From Acidobacteriota bacterium (GTDB taxonomy: Bacteria > Acidobacteriota > Terriglobia > 20CM-2-55-15): a DNA stretch of 9,261 nucleotides. The translations under genes were made by a program, and so were the position numbers. The notes under the pieces are model-generated. The model saw only the letters and a program-made list of their open reading frames with translations, was not told where the DNA came from and did no database searches. The DNA lies in NCBI GenBank assembly GCA_003223895.1, contig QHXD01000130.1, forward strand, positions 1 to 9,261, in the 5' to 3' direction. This document shows positions 5,629-9,261 of the stretch, piece by piece (the stretch's first letter is position 1; each line of letters opens with the position of its first letter).

Positions 5629-6963
5629 ATGGCCGCAGTTACATTTTCAGGCGCAAACGGAATCGACTGGAACACCATTCTCAACGCGGTGATGGCTCAG
5701 GAGAGCCAGCCCTTGACGAATCTCCAGAACCAGCAGGTCAACACGCAGAACAAGGACGCGGCTTTTACGTCTCTGGCCGGAATCATTACCAACTTGCAGA
5801 CTCCGACTACGGCGCTGACAAGCCTGGATGCCTTTTCCGCTCTTACTGCCACGTCCTCGGACACGTCCGTCGCGGCTATATCGGGCGCTCCTGGAATTGC
5901 CGGCGAGTACGACTTATCGATTACAGACCTGGCCAAAGGCCAGACCACGAGCTCCGCCACCGGCTACGCGGCTGCTACAAACACCGCCGCGGACGGCGGG
6001 TCGATCTCATTTACAATCGGCGGGCAGACAACGCAAGCGATCACGATCAGCGCGGGGACGACGCTGACGCAGCTTAAAGATCAGATCAACAGCCAGAACT
6101 CAGGCGTATCCGCATCCATCGTAAACGATGGAACCGGCTATAAACTGGTTATTTCTAGCCGGCAAACAGGCCTAAGCAATGGTTTTACGATCAATAACAG
6201 CCTGACGAATTCGACTGGCACGGCTCTCGCTTTCGCCGTCGGGCAGAGTCCGACCAGCGGCAATGCGCAAAATGCTCAGAATGCAGCCTTTACTGTCAAT
6301 GGCTTAGGCATTACGAGCGCTTCGAACACCGTCAAGGATGCAATTCCAGGTGTGACGCTCAATCTGCTGAAGGCCGGCGACATCAAGGTTACCGTCGCCT
6401 CCGACTATTCGTCGCTGAAGGACAACATCAAGACGCTCGTCACCCAGTACAACAGCCTCCGAAAGTTCTATAACCAGCAGCAACAGAGCAATGGAGTACT
6501 GCACGGTGACCCGGTGTTGCGCCAGGCGATGACGGATACCAAGAACGCTCTTCTGGCCAAAAACGAGAACGGCGGCCGGTATCACTACCTGGCGGAAATC
6601 GGCCTGGCAGTGACCTCGACAGGCGATCTCAAACTTGATGAATCGAAGCTGGATACGGCTATCAATTCGTCCCCGGCGGATCTCCAGGCTCTTTTCCAGG
6701 GAACGGTTGGCGTCGGTGGGGCTCTCGACGGCCTGAAAGACGCCTTGGCCAACGTGGACGGAACTGCCGGGTTGATCAAAAATACCCGGAAGATCGTCGA
6801 CACGACTCTGAAGGGGCTTCAGAACAAGATTGACGACCAAAAGACTCGTCTAGACCAGAAGAGAGCGTCACTTCTGAAGCTTTATGCTGCCACCGATGCG
6901 GCAATGTCCACGCTGAGTTCAGCAACGACATCCCTGCAAAATTTATCAAAACAAACGTTTTAA
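5629..6963 (+). CDS. fliD: Filament cap protein FliD (HAP2)
   Basis: FliD forms the cap at the filament tip and directs folding of exported flagellin. The 444-aa protein, a common length for the family, has the N-terminal FliD region (GIDWNTILNAVMAQESQPLTNL, residues 11-32). A flagellin-hook IN motif follows around 147-188 (VSASIVNDGTGYKLVISSRQTGLSNGFTI). The C-terminal FliD domain runs from ~211 onward (AAFTVNGLGITSASNTVKDAIPGVTL) and ends in a helical, coiled-coil-like segment (about 385-440, TLKGLQNKIDDQKTRLDQKR). The ATG at 5629 has AGGA seven bases upstream. No separate promoter is evident between the fliC terminator and this start, so expression probably depends on readthrough, giving less cap than flagellin. 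fliS follows after 12 nt. Confidence 0.95.
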   Translation: MAAVTFSGANGIDWNTILNAVMAQESQPLTNLQNQQVNTQNKDAAFTSLAGIITNLQTPTTALTSLDAFSALTATSSDTSVAAISGAPGIAGEYDLSITDLAKGQTTSSATGYAAATNTAADGGSISFTIGGQTTQAITISAGTTLTQLKDQINSQNSGVSASIVNDGTGYKLVISSRQTGLSNGFTINNSLTNSTGTALAFAVGQSPTSGNAQNAQNAAFTVNGLGITSASNTVKDAIPGVTLNLLKAGDIKVTVASDYSSLKDNIKTLVTQYNSLRKFYNQQQQSNGVLHGDPVLRQAMTDTKNALLAKNENGGRYHYLAEIGLAVTSTGDLKLDESKLDTAINSSPADLQALFQGTVGVGGALDGLKDALANVDGTAGLIKNTRKIVDTTLKGLQNKIDDQKTRLDQKRASLLKLYAATDAAMSTLSSATTSLQNLSKQTF

Positions 6964-6975
6964 GGAATGACGACA

Positions 6976-7428
6976 ATGAATCCATACGCAAATCGCTTGG
7001 CCCAATACGAAGACACCGCGGTCCAAACTTCCAGTCCGGAAAAGCTGGTAGTCCTTCTATATGAAGGAGCTATACGCTTTCTACGGCAGGCTGCCAGCGC
7101 CACACAATCGAGAAACATCGAACAGAAGCGCCAGTCCGTTGACCGGGCACTGGCGGTGATCCAACACCTCCAATCGACCCTGGATAGGGACAGGGGCGGG
7201 GTTGTAGCCGCAGATCTCGACAGACTCTACGTTTACATCACTTCCCTTGCTATGGAAGGCTCCACAAAGCTTCAAGTTGGGCCTTTCGAAGAGGCAATCA
7301 AACTGCTAAGTACTTTACTCTCCGGCTGGGAAGGGCTCGCCAATAAGGAACCGGAACGCGCAGTCCCAACCACTCTGCTCGCACAGCAGCAGCAGGCTAA
7401 CAGTCAGCGGGTACAGTTTCACGGATAG
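6976..7428 (+). CDS. fliS: Flagellin export chaperone FliS
   Basis: FliS binds the C-terminal D0 region of flagellin in the cytoplasm, prevents premature polymerisation and delivers it to the export gate. The product has the family opening MNPYANRLAQYEDTAVQTSSPEKLVVLLYEGAIRFLRQA, then helices containing IEQKRQSVDRALAVIQHLQSTLD and ending in LLSGWEGL, a standard FliS layout. I prefer the ATG at 6976 (150 aa): AAGGA lies nine bases upstream and the protein then begins MNPYA as in relatives. The ATG at 6967 has the same AAGGA only one base away, too close for initiation. The C-terminal tail (LLAQQQQANSQRVQFHG) is a Gln-rich extension. In Bacillus, FliS and FliW compete for flagellin, linking this gene to the FliW-CsrA switch downstream. 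Confidence 0.94.
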   Translation: MNPYANRLAQYEDTAVQTSSPEKLVVLLYEGAIRFLRQAASATQSRNIEQKRQSVDRALAVIQHLQSTLDRDRGGVVAADLDRLYVYITSLAMEGSTKLQVGPFEEAIKLLSTLLSGWEGLANKEPERAVPTTLLAQQQQANSQRVQFHG

Positions 7429-7451
7429 ATGTCAAGAATTTGGAGAATAAG

Positions 7452-7889
7452 ATGCAATCCGAACAAATACTGAAGGCCCTGGAAAGGGAACGGGAACTAC
7501 TCGAAGACTTTATCTGCCTGTCCGAAGAACAGCTGCTCTTGCTGGACGACGAGAACATCGACGCCGTGAATACGCTGCTCCAGCGTAGAGCCGACCTGAT
7601 GATCGAGTTGACAGCGATTGAAGCCACGCTTGGCACCTGGATTACTCAAATCCGAACAGATCCTTCAGTAACGGCCGACATGATGCGTCAACTGCGGGCT
7701 GTGAATGACGAGATCGTCAGCATGGCAAATCATATTGTCGAGATCGATGAGCAGACCCACGCGCGGCTGGACGAAATCAAGGAAAGAACTCGAAGAGAGC
7801 TGCAGGAAATCGACCGCGAAGGCAAGATGCTCCACCTTTACGCCGAGGCTTACCAGAAACCCACGACCAGGTTTCACCTGAAGGGGTGA
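7452..7889 (+). CDS. FliT/FlgN-like flagellar chaperone, coiled coil
   Basis: This 145-aa protein is almost wholly helical and charged, with heptad-like stretches (ALERERELLEDFICLSEEQ near 9-27; RLDEIKERTRRELQEIDREG near 111-130). The segment DDENIDAVNTLLQRRADLMIELTAIE resembles the conserved part of FliT/FlgN export chaperones, which bind FliD or the hook-associated proteins FlgK/FlgL. Its position directly after fliS, separated by 23 nt, is where fliT usually lies. The ATG at 7452 is supported by GGAG six bases upstream; an in-frame TTG at 7440 lacks such a site. The C-terminus (HLYAEAYQKPTTRFHLKG) has no match I recognise. Sequence divergence in these chaperones is high, so FliT versus FlgN cannot be decided here and a generic coiled-coil protein remains possible. 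Confidence 0.75.
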   Translation: MQSEQILKALERERELLEDFICLSEEQLLLLDDENIDAVNTLLQRRADLMIELTAIEATLGTWITQIRTDPSVTADMMRQLRAVNDEIVSMANHIVEIDEQTHARLDEIKERTRRELQEIDREGKMLHLYAEAYQKPTTRFHLKG

Positions 7890-7989
7890 AAACCGGCCGC
7901 GAATTACGCCAATTACGCAAATGGGCGCATCAAGAGATCTCTTGATGCGCCCATTTTGCGTAAATTGGCGGAATTCGCGGCTGGCTTTT
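7889..7989. terminator. Large palindrome acting as bidirectional terminator
   Basis: Arms 7893-7937 and 7938-7984 are complementary over about 43 pairs with one mismatch, one G/T wobble and two single-base bulges; the centre is AGAGATCTCT with no spacer. AAAA flanks the left arm and TTTT the right, so each strand ends the hairpin in a short U run. It exactly fills the gap between the convergent stops of the FliT-like gene and csrA. The octamer AATTACGC occurs twice in the left arm. The arms are far longer than termination needs. Confidence 0.8.
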
Positions 7990-8227
7990 ACTCGACCTTC
8001 ATTCCCTTGGAAATCTTATCCAGCGTGTCTTTGTCCGGAATCTGCGACGTCACCGCAGACACATTTTCGTTCTTGATCGCCTCATAGATTTCGTATCTAT
8101 AAATGGAAATGTGCGCGGGAGCCTTGATGCCAAGGCGGACGTTGTCCCGCCCGATACGCAGCACCTGGATTTCGATCTCGTTCCCGATGATCAGCTTCTC
8201 GTCTTTCTTCCTTGTAACTACAAGCAT
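7988..8227 (-). CDS. csrA: Carbon storage regulator CsrA, RNA-binding translational regulator
   Basis: CsrA is a small homodimer that binds GGA-containing hairpins in mRNA leaders and usually blocks ribosome access. The 79-aa product has the family start MLVVTRKK, the core IGNEIEIQVLRIGRDNVRLGIKAP and the RNA-contacting Arg44 in IYRYEIY. Asn55, at the position reported as important for FliW control in Bacillus CsrA, is present, as is a C-terminal extension (about residues 56-79) typical of CsrA proteins paired with FliW. The ATG at 8227 is preceded by GAGG six bases away, and the upstream extension is not CsrA-like. fliW lies 94 nt upstream on the same strand. That gap holds a separate promoter, so csrA can be made independently of flgL-fliW. 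Its likely targets are the flagellin leader at 4647-4745 and its own leader. Confidence 0.97.
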   Translation of the reverse strand: MLVVTRKKDEKLIIGNEIEIQVLRIGRDNVRLGIKAPAHISIYRYEIYEAIKNENVSAVTSQIPDKDTLDKISKGMKVE

Positions 8228-8283
8228 AGAGATCCTCTTCCATCCTGGGGGGAATTCTACGATCACGGGCTTCAGGATGACTT
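8228..8283 (-). promoter_or_regulatory. csrA leader with GGA motifs, candidate autoregulatory site
   Basis: Between the predicted transcript start (~8283) and the csrA ATG, the last 20 nt carry three GGA triplets, in CCAGGATGG and in AGAGGATC, which is also the Shine-Dalgarno. CATCCTG and CAGGATG (8273-8279 and 8241-8247) are perfectly complementary and could fold into a hairpin that hides one GGA. The 9-mer CCAGGATGG is identical to that in the flagellin leader hairpin. CsrA autoregulation is known in Escherichia coli; here it is inferred. Confidence 0.45.
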
Positions 8284-8289
8284 GAGCGC

Positions 8290-8318
8290 ATCATAGCGGA
8301 AAGCCAGGGACCGGGCAA
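8290..8318 (-). promoter_or_regulatory. Sigma-70-type promoter of csrA
   Basis: On the minus strand TTGCCC (8318-8313) and TATGAT (8295-8290) are separated by exactly 17 nt, matching TTGACA and TATAAT in four and five of six positions. The -35 element lies just after the fliW stop. It predicts transcription from about 8283 and so a 55-nt csrA leader. Confidence 0.65.
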
Positions 8319-8321
8319 GCG

Positions 8322-8753
8322 TTATACAAGCGGCTGACGCACTGAAAAGCCTGAATCGGTAAGAATGATCTGTTTTCCTACCATTCTGTCGTAATTGACG
8401 AGAAGAGGGGCCTGAAAGTTCCCGGTGCTCGACGCCGGAGTGGAACCGATCACCACGATCACAAAGGCCAATGGTCTGGTCGTGACCCCGTTCATTCCGA
8501 GCGACTGCCATTCCCTGGCCGGGACGAGGTCGTAATAGTTCGGGACGACCGTGGTCGCTTCCAGCACCAGAAATCCAACCTCGGGCGCCTCCAGCGACTG
8601 CAGCAGCCGGAATGGAGCAAGATTATCGTTCTCCATGAGGATGAAATCCTTGAAACTGGAGAACCCGATCAACCCTTCTTCAAAGTGAATGATCGCATCC
8701 TTGCTCTTCAATTTGAGCTGGGTCGTTTGATCATAGGCTTGTACTGCTTTCAT
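8322..8753 (-). CDS. fliW: Flagellar assembly factor FliW
   Basis: FliW binds either cytoplasmic flagellin or CsrA; when flagellin is exported FliW is freed and sequesters CsrA, relieving repression of flagellin translation. The 143-aa product has the FliW signatures IIHFEEGLIGFSSFKDFIL (around residues 21-39), FRLLQSLEAPEVGFLVLE (around 48-65) and the C-terminal APLLVNYDRMVGKQIILTDSGFSVRQPL. Length is normal for the family. The ATG at 8753 is preceded by AAGGAGGGG at ideal distance. flgL ends only 16 nt upstream, so flgL and fliW are cotranscribed. csrA follows after 94 nt with its own promoter. The adjacent fliW-csrA pair is a common arrangement and strengthens both calls. Confidence 0.96.
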   Translation of the reverse strand: MKAVQAYDQTTQLKLKSKDAIIHFEEGLIGFSSFKDFILMENDNLAPFRLLQSLEAPEVGFLVLEATTVVPNYYDLVPAREWQSLGMNGVTTRPLAFVIVVIGSTPASSTGNFQAPLLVNYDRMVGKQIILTDSGFSVRQPLV

Positions 8754-8769
8754 ATCCCCTCCTTGGGAA

Positions 8770-9261
8770 TTACTTAAGATAATCCAAAAGACTAATCTGT
8801 GAGATTTTCGCGCCGGCGGCCAGTGTGGCTTGTAAAGCGGTCTGGCTCATCGTGAGCTCGCTGATCGCCTGGGCGATATCAGCGTCCTGTTCCTGTTTGA
8901 GATCGCTCGCGCGAGCGAGATCCTTGGACGACAGTTCGGTGGCCACGTTGGCACCCATGTTGACAAAGCCGGCGCCCCTGGTGCGGGCTACGGACACGAC
9001 GTCTGAGAATTGTTGCAGCTTTTTAACCTGGGCATCGATACCGCTGTTGTCGCCGTTCTTCATTGCCGTACTCAGATTCGACAAGGTCGAGAAGACATCG
9101 ACCGAACCGGAGAAAATTTCGCTTCCGGGAATCTGCGTCTGCAGCGTGACGGCTCGGCCGACCTGCACAGTCATTGCTGTGTTGTTGCCCTGATACGAGA
9201 CACTCGAGTCCGCAGCTTTGACGTACGGAGGCGTTGTCGTTTTGCTGCCGCCGAAAATGTA
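8770..9261 (-). CDS. flgL: Hook-filament junction protein FlgL (HAP3), C-terminal part
   Basis: FlgL joins the hook to the filament. The reading frame is open from the window edge (9261) to the TAA at 8770, giving the last 163 residues; the N-terminal D0/D1 half lies outside. Evidence is the family motif YIFGGSKTTTPPYVK at the visible beginning, YQGNNTAMTVQVG following it, and the flagellin-like C-terminal helix LTMSQTALQATLAAGAKISQISLLDYL, a typical FlgL ending. An internal ATG at 9174 is not a start, because conserved sequence continues upstream of it. It is followed after 16 nt by fliW, whose Shine-Dalgarno occupies the gap. flgK would be expected upstream, beyond the window. Confidence 0.93.
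   Translation of the reverse strand, partial: YIFGGSKTTTPPYVKAADSSVSYQGNNTAMTVQVGRAVTLQTQIPGSEIFSGSVDVFSTLSNLSTAMKNGDNSGIDAQVKKLQQFSDVVSVARTRGAGFVNMGANVATELSSKDLARASDLKQEQDADIAQAISELTMSQTALQATLAAGAKISQISLLDYLK

Noticed and set aside
6304..6840. Open frame of 178 codons on the minus strand
   Set aside because: It lies wholly within fliD on the opposite strand and lacks any recognisable motif.
7891..7985. CRISPR or tRNA-like interpretation of the large palindrome
   Set aside because: There is one inverted repeat, with no regularly spaced direct repeats and spacers, and no cloverleaf or T-loop signature.
8228..8266. Longer csrA start at 8266
   Set aside because: The 13 extra residues are not CsrA-like, while the ATG at 8227 gives the invariant MLVVTRK start with a good Shine-Dalgarno.

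Overview
The window carries the late (filament) part of a bacterial flagellar gene cluster together with a flagellin-glycosylation operon. The DNA is moderately GC-rich. Taxonomy cannot be fixed from sequence alone. The combination of a short flagellin, the order flgL-fliW-csrA, and A/T-rich TTCGAATTT-type repeats inside a GC-richer genome makes me favour an Acidobacteriota-like or similar soil/environmental bacterium (inference, low certainty).

Layout: (1) Positions 4532 down to 1, minus strand: a tightly overlapping five-gene glycosylation operon. It encodes a GT2 glycosyltransferase with a TPR tail, a GT4-type glycosyltransferase, an unrecognised 197-aa protein, a PseG-type UDP-sugar hydrolase and a NeuB/PseI-type nonulosonate synthase (cut by the window edge). 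(2) Positions 4533-4745: divergent control region with a good sigma-28 flagellar promoter and a flagellin leader of about 100 nt holding two hairpins and five GGA motifs. (3) Positions 4746-7889, plus strand: flagellin (fliC/hag), a strong terminator, fliD (filament cap), fliS (flagellin chaperone) and a FliT/FlgN-like coiled-coil chaperone. (4) Positions 7889-7989: a near-perfect palindrome of about 95 bp separating the convergent units and acting as a bidirectional terminator. (5) Positions 9261 down to 7988, minus strand: flgL (3' part), fliW, and csrA with its own sigma-70-like promoter.

How the parts work together: FlgL forms the hook-filament junction, FliD caps the filament, and FliS (probably with the FliT-like protein) escorts subunits to the export gate. 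FliW, CsrA and flagellin are the three partners of the flagellin homeostasis switch known from Bacillus subtilis. The flagellin leader here has the architecture CsrA needs: GGA in a tight hairpin loop plus GGAGGA at the Shine-Dalgarno. The csrA leader shares the 9-mer CCAGGATGG with that hairpin, which suggests autoregulation. The leftward operon probably makes a pseudaminic/legionaminic-type sugar and attaches glycans to the flagellin encoded next to it.

Most gene functions are standard. The parts most worth checking are the predicted CsrA leader sites, the uncharacterised 197-aa protein, the TTCGAATTT repeats inside pseG, and the large palindrome.
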